Shown: positions 7,909 through 14,605 of the stretch, piece by piece
How positions within the stretch are numbered: the stretch's first letter is position 1
Layout of the letters: every line of letters starts with the position of its first letter
DNA from: Patescibacteria group bacterium
Lineage (GTDB): Bacteria; Patescibacteriota; Patescibacteriia; Magasanikbacterales; UBA922
Length of the DNA stretch: 46,430 bases
NCBI GenBank assembly: GCA_018823045.1
Contig: JAHJIX010000012.1
Location: 1-46,430 of the forward strand
Direction of reading: 5' to 3'
Notes under the pieces: model-generated
Told to the model about the DNA's origin: nothing
The model's input: only the letters and a program-made list of their open reading frames with translations
Databases searched by the model: none
Translations under genes and position numbers: made by a program

Positions 7909-7961
7909 GACGTTGTTACTGCTAAGTGTTTACCTGATGAATATTTGGTGGTAATAACGTC
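7909..7961 (+). promoter_or_regulatory. long perfect hairpin A upstream of the ATP-grasp gene
   Basis: An uninterrupted 24-bp stem (arms 7909-7932 and 7938-7961, several G-U pairs) with loop CCTGA. It is preceded by the 15-mer ATTGTTCTTTACAAA (7894-7908) and followed 12 nt later by the Shine-Dalgarno AAAGGAG. The equivalent hairpin in cassette B differs by paired substitutions, so the fold rather than the primary sequence appears to be selected. Confidence 0.8.
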
Positions 7962-7986
7962 GCTACAGATTACAAAGGAGCTTGCT

Positions 7987-9378
7987 GTGCTGACATACTT
8001 AAATACCATCGTTATGGTCATCTGGGTCCGGATCCGATACTTGTGGATTCGACAGTTGATCAACTCTCTTCACGTGCATAACGTGGAGCAAACCTTCGCC
8101 GTTCCTGCAACAGGGACGCTCGCAAAGAAAGTGACGACCATCTGCTGGCGGTCACTGCACTTTGCAAAATCGGTATTGTTACCAACTTCACCAAGCAGTA
8201 AATTCGTTGACTATGTTGCTAAACTGTATGGGCAAAAGCCTGGAGTGTATGTACTGAGCAACGAATATACGGATGGTGTATTAAATACACTTGCCGCTGC
8301 TATGAAGGATATCCCCTTAATCAATACATTTCGGGGTATGAGACAATACTTGACGGGGTATGTAAATCACCATATTTTACATGACTTTGCCAACAGGGTG
8401 GGCTTGTCTGTATTGGGTGTCTCTCAAGATATACTCAAGACAGATTTACTTGCCAATGCAGGAAACAAAGTTTTTATGGCGAAGGTGTTTCGTCAACTAG
8501 GTCTCCGACCTCATGTTGGTGTGGTTTGCAAAAATTTGCAAGAGACCATAACTGCTTTGAGAGAACGTCTTTGGAATCAAGGTGAAGCTTTTGTGCGTCA
8601 GGGCGTTGGTGATGGTGGCCTAGGAAACCTCATTTTTACATATAAAGATAGGGTTTACGCTGGTAACTATGCAGGTGATGAAGTACCTGTTACTTCAGAT
8701 AATCTGCAGAGCCTATTTGCTCAATTGGGGATTGATGAAGAGTGGTGCGAACTCGGTGTACTCGTCGAGAAAAAGCATCAGCTGACTCGGTCTCCTGCCA
8801 TTTTGATCCATATTGATCAGCGCGGGAAAGTTCGCGTTGTCCAAATCCATGAGCAGTTGGTGACAGAAGATGGCGGTGCTTGCATCGGTATTCTTCGTCA
8901 TTTCAAGTCAGAGGTCTTGATCGCTGACATGGAGTTGCACGCTCAATTTGTCTCTGCGGGCCATAAGATTGGTGATTATTTTGCAGAGCAGGGTGTGACG
9001 AACACCTTTATGTCAATTGACACGATTCTCTGTGAAGAAGGCCTTCTTTTCTCAGAGATTAATCCGCGGCAAACTGCCGCATGTGTTGGACTGTTCATTG
9101 GGTATCGCTTAGGTTTATTGGACGATCGAGTTCTTCTGGCGGATGATCAATTCAAGACTTCTGCCGGAGATCTTGAGTCAGCATTAGATATTCTGGCTCA
9201 AGAAGATTTGTTGTATAACAAACGGACACGTAAGGGGATCGTCATCACCAACGAGCCACATGGTGGGTCCATGGGGATGATGATCGTCGCAAAGACCACA
9301 GAAGAATCTCGTGCTGTATATGCACGGGTGAAGCAGCTGCTCGGTAAAGGTGAGTGTAAACTCGCCAAAGCCGCGTAA
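7987..9378 (+). CDS. PGM1-like ATP-grasp peptide/amide ligase
   Basis: About 463 aa, ATP-grasp superfamily, most like the pheganomycin-ligase (PGM1) branch that forms amide bonds on small peptides. A pre-ATP-grasp block resembles the family (FAKSVLLPTSPSSKFVDYV). It is followed by GNKVFMAKVFRQLGLRPH and the glycine-rich ATP loop VRQGVGDGGLGN. The metal/phosphate motif is FSEINPRQTA (near residue 356), and a C-terminal PGM1_C-like domain begins RKGIVITNEPHGGSMGM. I chose GTG at 7987 because AAAGGAG lies 6 nt upstream and hairpin A occupies everything before it; the ORF stays open back to TTG 7891. GC content is visibly higher than in flanking genes. Substrate unknown; the first ~45 codons are uncertain because another frame is also open there. 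Confidence 0.78.
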   Translation: MLTYLNTIVMVIWVRIRYLWIRQLINSLHVHNVEQTFAVPATGTLAKKVTTICWRSLHFAKSVLLPTSPSSKFVDYVAKLYGQKPGVYVLSNEYTDGVLNTLAAAMKDIPLINTFRGMRQYLTGYVNHHILHDFANRVGLSVLGVSQDILKTDLLANAGNKVFMAKVFRQLGLRPHVGVVCKNLQETITALRERLWNQGEAFVRQGVGDGGLGNLIFTYKDRVYAGNYAGDEVPVTSDNLQSLFAQLGIDEEWCELGVLVEKKHQLTRSPAILIHIDQRGKVRVVQIHEQLVTEDGGACIGILRHFKSEVLIADMELHAQFVSAGHKIGDYFAEQGVTNTFMSIDTILCEEGLLFSEINPRQTAACVGLFIGYRLGLLDDRVLLADDQFKTSAGDLESALDILAQEDLLYNKRTRKGIVITNEPHGGSMGMMIVAKTTEESRAVYARVKQLLGKGECKLAKAA

Positions 9379-9401
9379 TCGTAGCAATTAAGAAAAAATA
9401 A

Positions 9402-9436
9402 CCTACAGCAGAATTTAAGGGGGTGAGTTCTGTTGT
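9402..9436. repeat. 14-bp hairpin between ATP-grasp and M20 genes
   Basis: CCTACAGCAGAATT pairs with AGTTCTGTTGTAGG around a 10-nt loop ending GGTG. On the minus strand it is followed by a T-run (TTATTTTTTC), so it works best as a reverse-direction terminator; on the plus strand no T-run follows. The 3' half, GGTGAGTT, is the same octamer as the start of segment 2 in attenuators A and B. Confidence 0.6.
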
Positions 9437-9465
9437 AGGGGGTAGGTATTTGTATTTAATTCATA

Positions 9466-9494
9466 TTGAGTACATATATTTATTTGAATAATAA
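9466..9494 (+). promoter_or_regulatory. promoter of the M20 peptidase gene, leaderless
   Basis: TTGAGT, a 17-nt spacer, then TAATAA. The expected start near 9501 is adjacent to the ATG at 9502, a good example of leaderless initiation in this genome. Confidence 0.55.
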
Positions 9495-9501
9495 AACACA
9501 T

Positions 9502-10599
9502 ATGCATCCAACTATTTCATTATTAGAACAATTAGTATATATTGAATCAACTCATGAAAGAAAAGAAGGGTTAAAAGAAGTTGTTGATTTTATTGCTTCA
9601 TTGTTTCAAACAAGTAATTTTTATGTTACTAAATATTTTTTTGATGGATATCCTGCATTGGTTGTTTCTAATACGGAATCACTTGATGTAGATATCATTT
9701 TATCTGGACATTTGGATGTTGTAGGTGCCCCAAAAAAAATGTTTACACCAAAGGTGAAAGATGGATATATGTATGGGAGAGGAACCATGGATATGAAAAG
9801 TGGTGTAGCTGCTATGATTAATTCTTTTCGTGCTACAGTAAAAGATACAAAGCATACAATTGCATTGTTACTTAGCACTGATGAAGAGATTGGTGGATTT
9901 AATGGTGCAAAACAATTGCTTGAAACAGTGGGATATACCGGGAAAATTGCTATCATCCCAGATGGGGGATACAAAGAAACACAGATTGCATTAAGAGAAA
10001 AAGGGTTTTTACGTGCTCATATCACATTTAGTGGATTGAGTGCACATGCTTCACGACCATGGCAAGGTGATAATGCTATTTTAAAAATGGCAGATTTTAT
10101 TCATAATATGGAAGAGTATAATCAATCATTACAAAAAAATGATTCAGGGCATTGGTATACCACAGTTAATTTATCTCGTTGTACTGGTGGGCATTCTTTA
10201 AATTCTGTTCCAAATAATGCCGTTGTGGATTATGATATTCGTTATACAGAGGATCAAGCACCTGAAGGAATTATTGAAAGTATCAAAAAATTGGCAGAAA
10301 AATATAGCGCTGAAGTTCATATTTCTATGTTGGAATCTAATGTGTGTATTTCAAAAGACAATCCATATGTACAACAGTATGTTGCTTCAATTGAAGCAAA
10401 TGAAGGGAAAGTAACATTTACACAAGATCAAGGAGCTTCTGATGCACGATTTTTTGTGGCTCATGGTGTACCCGTGGTATTAAGTCAGCCATATGGGTTA
10501 GATTGGCATAGTCCAAATGAACGAGTTGATTTAGACAGTGTCTTAAAATTTCAAGAAATTGTGACTTATTTTATTCGCAATTTTGAGGTGAAAAAATAA
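9502..10599 (+). CDS. M20-family zinc metallopeptidase
   Basis: M20 (ArgE/DapE/carboxypeptidase) hydrolase of about 365 aa. Metal-ligand blocks are complete: ILSGHLDVVGAP (H-x-D), GRGTMDMKSGVAAM, LLSTDEEIGGFNGA (catalytic Glu-Glu), GDPDGG-like IIPDGG, GLSAHASRPWQGDNAI (dimerisation lid) and LDWHSPNERVDL (last His). Specificity among DapE, ArgE, succinyl-diaminopimelate or dipeptide hydrolysis cannot be resolved. It lies between the two ligase genes but has the ordinary AT-rich composition and a leaderless promoter, so it may be a bystander. Confidence 0.9.
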   Translation: MHPTISLLEQLVYIESTHERKEGLKEVVDFIASLFQTSNFYVTKYFFDGYPALVVSNTESLDVDIILSGHLDVVGAPKKMFTPKVKDGYMYGRGTMDMKSGVAAMINSFRATVKDTKHTIALLLSTDEEIGGFNGAKQLLETVGYTGKIAIIPDGGYKETQIALREKGFLRAHITFSGLSAHASRPWQGDNAILKMADFIHNMEEYNQSLQKNDSGHWYTTVNLSRCTGGHSLNSVPNNAVVDYDIRYTEDQAPEGIIESIKKLAEKYSAEVHISMLESNVCISKDNPYVQQYVASIEANEGKVTFTQDQGASDARFFVAHGVPVVLSQPYGLDWHSPNERVDLDSVLKFQEIVTYFIRNFEVKK

Positions 10600-10615
10600 T
10601 TATCCACACAATATT

Positions 10616-10644
10616 TTGACAAATCTTTATTTCTTTTATAGGAT
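10616..10644 (+). promoter_or_regulatory. promoter of attenuator cassette B
   Basis: TTGACA, a 17-nt spacer, then TAGGAT. The predicted start near 10651 is two bases before the leader B ATG at 10653, the same arrangement as cassette A. Confidence 0.6.
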
Positions 10645-10652
10645 ATAAGTAT

Positions 10653-10709
10653 ATGAAATACATGCAAAACAACTTTTTCTTTTTTTTCTTTATCCACCCA
10701 AACCGGTGA
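10653..10709 (+). CDS. leader peptide B (18 aa) with six consecutive Phe codons
   Basis: The ORF reads MKYMQNN, then six Phe, then IHPNR-stop. The Phe run occupies codons 8-13 (10674-10691). The peptide resembles known Phe-sensing attenuator leaders such as the enterobacterial pheA leader in style, not by homology. The Gln-Asn-Asn codons form segment 1, and the UGA stop (10707-10709) lies within segment 2, exactly as in leader A. The -PN-(W/R)-stop ending is shared; the changed Trp/Arg codon (TGG/CGG) keeps base pairing with segment 3. Confidence 0.7.
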   Translation: MKYMQNNFFFFFFIHPNR

Positions 10710-10766
10710 GTTGTTTTGATGTATTTATAAAAAGATATCAATTTGGCCACCGGGGGGTGGTTTTTT
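10665..10766 (+). promoter_or_regulatory. transcription attenuator B: helices 1:2, 2:3 and terminator 3:4
   Basis: Helix 1:2 pairs CAAAACAACTT (10665-10675) with GAGTTGTTTTG (10708-10718). Antiterminator 2:3 starts with CCGGTG (10703-10708) pairing CACCGG (10748-10753). It continues through GTTG with a bulged A, then a 2x2 internal loop, then TTGATGT pairing ATATCAA (about 17 bp in all). Terminator 3:4 pairs CCACC (10747-10751) with GGTGG (10756-10760) around GGGG, followed by six T. Segment positions, the stop-codon overlap and the sequence CCAAACYGGTGAGTTGTTTT (20 nt) are conserved with attenuator A. Confidence 0.78.
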
Positions 10767-10791
10767 GATTACTGTATTGTTCTTTACAAAA

Positions 10792-10844
10792 GAAGTTACT
10801 ACCATGAAGTATTTTGTCTCAGAATATTTTATGGTAGTAATTTC
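10792..10844 (+). promoter_or_regulatory. long perfect hairpin B upstream of the GCS2-like gene
   Basis: An uninterrupted 25-bp stem (arms 10792-10816 and 10820-10844, three G-U pairs) with a three-base loop TCT. The same 15-mer as in cassette A (10776-10790) precedes it. The GAGGT Shine-Dalgarno begins 16 nt after the stem. Shared core with hairpin A: AAGTRTTT in the 5' arm and GAATATTT in the 3' arm. Confidence 0.8.
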
Positions 10845-10869
10845 GCTGCCATTACATACGAGGTACAAC

Positions 10870-11694
10870 ATGGTCGTTACCGCTATTCATCCACTCGTCC
10901 GTCCGTATCAGGAAGATATCTATCGGACAGGGCTTGAAGGATTCTACGGAGCAGAATTGGAGCTGGTTCTCTTTCGAAGAGGTTTGAAAGGGAATTTGAT
11001 TCCAGTGCTCGAAGTTGCCAGATTTTTAGGAGCTATCTGGAAAAGATATCCAAAATTAAGAAATAGTTTCGATAAAGAATTCTATGGTGGGCAATTTGAA
11101 ATTAAATCAGGGCCATATAAAAATCATATGGATTTGATTGATAACCTGTTGTATAAAGTTTTTATTGCTCAAGAGGTTGCAGAACAATTTGGATGGGAAG
11201 TGCACGCTGTGGAATTTTTACATGGTAAAATTCCACAAGGAGTGAGTCCTTTAAACGAAAGATATGAAGAATATAGGAAACAATATCCACATAAGGCTGA
11301 CTCGATGTATCGGGTCGCGTCTCTTCATATCCACCGTGGGGCTTCTTCATTGGAGCAAGCCATTGATTTGTACAATGCAATGGTTCGCTCCTTGCCAATA
11401 ATTGTTGACAAGGGGTGGATTGATCCTACTCGTTTGAAACACTTTAATGAGATTATATTTCCTGTTGGCTATTTTCCACCAGAGTATAATAACTTGGATT
11501 CGATGGTGGAACATGCAAGAAGTCATGGATTTTTGGATTCTTTGCGTGGAAACTATAGTGCTGTTCGTATTCATGAAATCTATGGAACTGCGGAGCTCCG
11601 TGTCATGGGTCCAACCCTCGAGAGGAGTGAGTTGATCAAACGTTTCCGGTTTGTGGATATGGTTTGTCGTCCGTATTACTTAATGGCAGCTTAA
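10870..11694 (+). CDS. GCS2-like carboxylate-amine ligase (glutamate-cysteine ligase family 2)
   Basis: About 274 aa of the glutamine-synthetase-fold amide ligases (GCS2/COG2170-like). Visible blocks: GLEGFYGAELELVLF (metal-binding Glu pair), GGQFEIKSGPY, a helix KVFIAQEVAEQFGWEVHA, SLHIHRGASSLEQAI (the HVHVG-type motif), and GTAELRVMGPTLE near the C-terminus (EvRv motif). It is shorter than typical GCS2 proteins (about 370 aa). Expected chemistry is ATP-dependent amide formation between an amino-acid carboxylate and an amine; substrates are unknown. The ATG at 10870 follows GAGGT; earlier in-frame codons lie inside hairpin B. Composition is more GC-rich than neighbours at its ends. Confidence 0.7.
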   Translation: MVVTAIHPLVRPYQEDIYRTGLEGFYGAELELVLFRRGLKGNLIPVLEVARFLGAIWKRYPKLRNSFDKEFYGGQFEIKSGPYKNHMDLIDNLLYKVFIAQEVAEQFGWEVHAVEFLHGKIPQGVSPLNERYEEYRKQYPHKADSMYRVASLHIHRGASSLEQAIDLYNAMVRSLPIIVDKGWIDPTRLKHFNEIIFPVGYFPPEYNNLDSMVEHARSHGFLDSLRGNYSAVRIHEIYGTAELRVMGPTLERSELIKRFRFVDMVCRPYYLMAA

Positions 11695-11709
11695 ACTAAG
11701 GAGAAGAAC

Positions 11710-11741
11710 CAAAAACAGATCTTTGATCTGTTTTTGGGGAC
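11710..11741 (+). terminator. terminator after the GCS2-like gene
   Basis: A perfect 13-bp stem (AAAAACAGATC / GATCTGTTTTT plus flanking CC/GG) with loop TTT; the T5 of the 3' arm serves as the U-tract. Confidence 0.75.
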
Positions 11742-11789
11742 AGGTATTGTTCATTCGTCCCTTGTAAAAGGGCACATAAGGAGGTCATT

Positions 11790-11894
11790 ATGGCCAAAAA
11801 GGGTAAGCAAGATCCGGGGAAGAGTCGTCAAGAGCTCCTGGCGGAGTTCGCTCGTCGAGCCCTCAAAGAGGGGTGTCGGCCGAATGGCTTCTAG
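11790..11894 (+). CDS. 34-aa basic small protein with a near-perfect Shine-Dalgarno
   Basis: Reads MAKKGKQDPGKSRQELLAEF, then a basic helix, then one Cys and the ending CRPNGF. AAGGAGGT lies 7 nt before the ATG and is one of the best matches to the 16S anti-Shine-Dalgarno in the window, so translation is very likely. No family is recognised. It stands between the terminator of the GCS2-like gene and a second terminator just before uvrD. It could be a functional microprotein, a peptide substrate of the nearby ligases, or an attenuator leader for uvrD. Codon composition is GC-richer than uvrD. Confidence 0.6.
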   Translation: MAKKGKQDPGKSRQELLAEFARRALKEGCRPNGF

Positions 11895-11925
11895 CCATAT
11901 CTTCGCCTCATAGGCCATCAAAGCC

Positions 11926-11950
11926 CTTCACCTCGAAGGGCTTTTTTGCT
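11926..11950 (+). terminator. intrinsic terminator immediately upstream of uvrD
   Basis: GCCCTTC and GAAGGGC form a perfect stem around ACCTC, followed by six T. It ends about 15 nt before the uvrD ATG, so uvrD expression depends on read-through or on a promoter overlapping TATTATAGAT at 11950-11959. Confidence 0.85.
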
Positions 11951-11964
11951 ATTATAGATAGACT

Positions 11965-13992
11965 ATGATTAATTACAAAGAAGAATTAAACGCAGAACAA
12001 TTACGTGTGGTTGAGCAGGGGAATGGGGCATGTTTGGTGCTTGCTGGAGCCGGCTCTGGAAAAACAAGGACCATTACTTACCGTGTAGCATATTTACTTG
12101 AGCAAGGAGTATTGCCAAAAGAAATATTATTAGTGACATTTACCAATAAAGCTGCTCGAGAAATGATGGAGCGGGTGCAGCAATTAATGGGAAGCGAATT
12201 GCATCTTCCTTGGGCAGGAACGTTTCATCATATCGCATATAAAATACTTCGACGTTATGCGGTAGTACTTGGGTATGAGTCTAATTTTACTATTTTAGAT
12301 GCAGAAGATAGTCGTGATGTGATTAAATTATGTTTAAAAGAAAAGGGGCTTGATAAAAAGGCAAAGCGATTTCCTTCTGCGCGGGTAGTGCAGGGAATTA
12401 TTTCATTTACACGTAATGCTAGTCGGCCAATTGAAGAAGTATTAGATGACCATTATCCACAATGGCTGCAGCATGGTGATACTTTGTCTCGTATTGCACA
12501 AGCATATGCGCAGAGAAAAAAGGATGCCAATGCAATGGATTTTGATGATATGCTTGTGCGTTTATTTGAATTATTTGCACTAAATCCAAAAGTAAAAGAT
12601 GTTTTTGCTCAGCAATTTAAGTATGTGCTTGTTGATGAGTATCAAGATACAAATGCCATTCAGTCAGCAATTGTTGAATTGTGTTCTTCGGTGCATAAAA
12701 ATATTTTAGTTGTGGGTGATGATGCGCAGAGTATCTATTCGTTTCGAGCAGCAAATATTGAGCATATTTTGGCTTTTGAAAAGCACTATCCGCAAGCACA
12801 AATTTTTCGTTTAGAAACAAATTATCGTTCAACACCAAATATTTTAGATTTTGCAAATGATGTGATTGCAAAAAATGTTAATCAGTATCAAAAAGAATTA
12901 CGGAGTGTGATGGATGTATTTGTAAAACCGCGTTTGCGTGTATGTGCAGAGCAAAGTGAAGAGGCTGCGTTTATTGTGGATGAGATTGAGGAGCTACAAG
13001 AAGAGGGTATGCCACTTCATCAAATAGCCGTATTATTTCGGGCGGCATTTCATTCTCAAGCATTAGAAATGGAATTGGTTAAGCGAGATATTCCATATGA
13101 ATATCGTGGTGGAATTCGTTTTTTTGAGCGGGCACATATTAAAGATGTATTGGCCTATGTGCGTGTTTTTGTCAATAAAACAGATACCATTGCATGGAGT
13201 AGAATACTAAATATGCAGGTGGGGATTGGTCCGGTAACAGCGCGTAAAATTATTAAAGCCGTGCAATCTTCAGGAGAAACGTCGTTATCAAATATAGAAT
13301 TATCATTACCAATGCGCGCAACAATTGGTTGGCAAGAGGTTGTGCAAAATTGGGGGTTGATGGAAATGAGTGACAAAAGTGCTGCAGGATTGATTCGAGC
13401 TATTGCTGACTCACGTTATCAAGAATATGTAATGGAACAGTATCCAGATTATCGAGATCGTTTGCAAGATATTGAGCAATTAGCAACTTTTTCTGAAAAA
13501 GTAAAAGATATTTCTCAATTTTTAGCGGAAGCCACCATGCAAGAGCAATTTCGTCCAAGTACATTGACTGAAAATGGTAAGGAAGATGAAAAATTAGTCT
13601 TATCGACGATTCATCAGGCAAAAGGGCTTGAGTGGCAAGCAGTGTTTGTGATGCATATGTCTCAAGGACAGTTTCCTAACGAGCGAGCACTAAAGCAAAC
13701 AAAGGGGCTTGAAGAAGAGCGACGTTTATTTTATGTTGCAGTAACACGGGCAAAAAAACATTTATATTTGAGCTATCCAATAGTTGCTGGTTTCAAAATG
13801 ATGCTCGGGGGGCCAAGTATGTTTTTGCAAGAAATAGATCAAGAATTGTTTACAGAAGAAAGAGGGGGTAATGATTTTGGCTATGCTGATTTGTCTGATG
13901 ACATTGATGGAGTGACGTATGAGTCTGTTGAAGAATGGCAATCACCAAAGCCTCGTCCGACTAGTTTTTTAAAGTCGATCGATGATTTGTAA
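11965..13992 (+). CDS. uvrD: UvrD/PcrA-family superfamily 1 DNA helicase
   Basis: ATP-dependent 3'-5' helicase acting in repair and displacement, 675 aa. Motifs in order: Q-motif LNAEQLRVV; Walker A VLAGAGSGKT (about residue 27); Ia VTFTNKAAREM; II VLVDEYQDTN; III VVGDDAQSIYSFRAAN; IV LETNYRST; V STIHQAKGLEW; VI RLFYVAVTRAKKHLYL. The length is slightly below typical UvrD (about 720), mainly through a short C-terminus. The ATG directly follows a terminator with no Shine-Dalgarno. The 3' end overlaps the ndk promoter region. Confidence 0.96.
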   Translation: MINYKEELNAEQLRVVEQGNGACLVLAGAGSGKTRTITYRVAYLLEQGVLPKEILLVTFTNKAAREMMERVQQLMGSELHLPWAGTFHHIAYKILRRYAVVLGYESNFTILDAEDSRDVIKLCLKEKGLDKKAKRFPSARVVQGIISFTRNASRPIEEVLDDHYPQWLQHGDTLSRIAQAYAQRKKDANAMDFDDMLVRLFELFALNPKVKDVFAQQFKYVLVDEYQDTNAIQSAIVELCSSVHKNILVVGDDAQSIYSFRAANIEHILAFEKHYPQAQIFRLETNYRSTPNILDFANDVIAKNVNQYQKELRSVMDVFVKPRLRVCAEQSEEAAFIVDEIEELQEEGMPLHQIAVLFRAAFHSQALEMELVKRDIPYEYRGGIRFFERAHIKDVLAYVRVFVNKTDTIAWSRILNMQVGIGPVTARKIIKAVQSSGETSLSNIELSLPMRATIGWQEVVQNWGLMEMSDKSAAGLIRAIADSRYQEYVMEQYPDYRDRLQDIEQLATFSEKVKDISQFLAEATMQEQFRPSTLTENGKEDEKLVLSTIHQAKGLEWQAVFVMHMSQGQFPNERALKQTKGLEEERRLFYVAVTRAKKHLYLSYPIVAGFKMMLGGPSMFLQEIDQELFTEERGGNDFGYADLSDDIDGVTYESVEEWQSPKPRPTSFLKSIDDL

Positions 13993-14000
13993 GGGAGTAG

Positions 14001-14029
14001 TTGACGAAATAGCTTTTTTTGCGTATAAT
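14001..14029 (+). promoter_or_regulatory. promoter of ndk
   Basis: TTGACG, a 17-nt spacer, then a perfect TATAAT; 36 nt from the -10 to the ndk ATG. Confidence 0.8.
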
Positions 14030-14065
14030 GCGGACAAAAGTTACTTATTTACTTATCATATTATT

Positions 14066-14545
14066 ATGAAATTTGAAGGCATTTATGAGAAAACATTTCT
14101 CATCGTAAAACCAGATGGTGTTCAACGTGGACTCGTTGGTGAAGTAATTCGCCGTTTAGAGCTTAAGGGCTTAAAAATTGCAGGATTAAAAATGATGACA
14201 CTTGATGAAAATAAATTACGTGAACATTATGCACACTTGGTAGAAAAACCATTTTACCCAGGGCTTGAAGGATTTATGAAATCAAATCCAGTAGTAGCAT
14301 TATGTGTTGAAGGAAAAGGTGCTGTAGATGCTGTGCGTTTAATCGCTGGTATTACTCATGCTGGACAAGCAGATGGAGGTACCATTCGTGGTGATTTAGC
14401 TATGGGTATGTGTAATGTTGTCCATTGTTCTGATTCTTTAGAAAATGCAAAAGCTGAAGTGGGTCGCTTTTTTTCTGAAGATGAGGTGTTTGAATATGAC
14501 AAAACAGATTATCTTCATGTGTATATGGATGATGAGCGTGAATAA
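14066..14545 (+). CDS. ndk: nucleoside diphosphate kinase
   Basis: Transfers the gamma phosphate from NTPs to NDPs through a phosphohistidine; 159 aa. Signatures: KTFLIVKPDGVQRGLVGE at the N-terminus, TIRGDLAMG, and the active-site NVVHCSDSLENA, where most bacterial enzymes have HGSDS (Gly to Cys beside the catalytic His). A short N-terminal MKFEGIYE extension is present. Start 14066 is chosen because the upstream in-frame codons run through the TATAAT promoter. Confidence 0.95.
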   Translation: MKFEGIYEKTFLIVKPDGVQRGLVGEVIRRLELKGLKIAGLKMMTLDENKLREHYAHLVEKPFYPGLEGFMKSNPVVALCVEGKGAVDAVRLIAGITHAGQADGGTIRGDLAMGMCNVVHCSDSLENAKAEVGRFFSEDEVFEYDKTDYLHVYMDDERE

Positions 14546-14572
14546 TTTGTTCAAAAAAACATTAAAGCAAAA

Positions 14573-14605
14573 GGATTCTTCTGATTATAGAGGAATTCTT
14601 TTTTT
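14573..14605 (+). terminator. terminator of ndk
   Basis: AGGATTCTTCT pairs with AGAGGAATTCT (11 bp with G-U pairs), followed by seven T. Confidence 0.7.

Noticed and set aside
7909-7961. Long hairpins as insertion-sequence terminal inverted repeats
   Set aside because: The arms are separated by only 3-5 nt, no transposase or target duplication is seen, and the placement before a Shine-Dalgarno sequence is constant.
7740-10844. CRISPR or simple direct-repeat array suggested by the recurring leader sequences
   Set aside because: Only two copies exist, each tied to a promoter, leader ORF and downstream gene, with no spacer periodicity and no cas genes.
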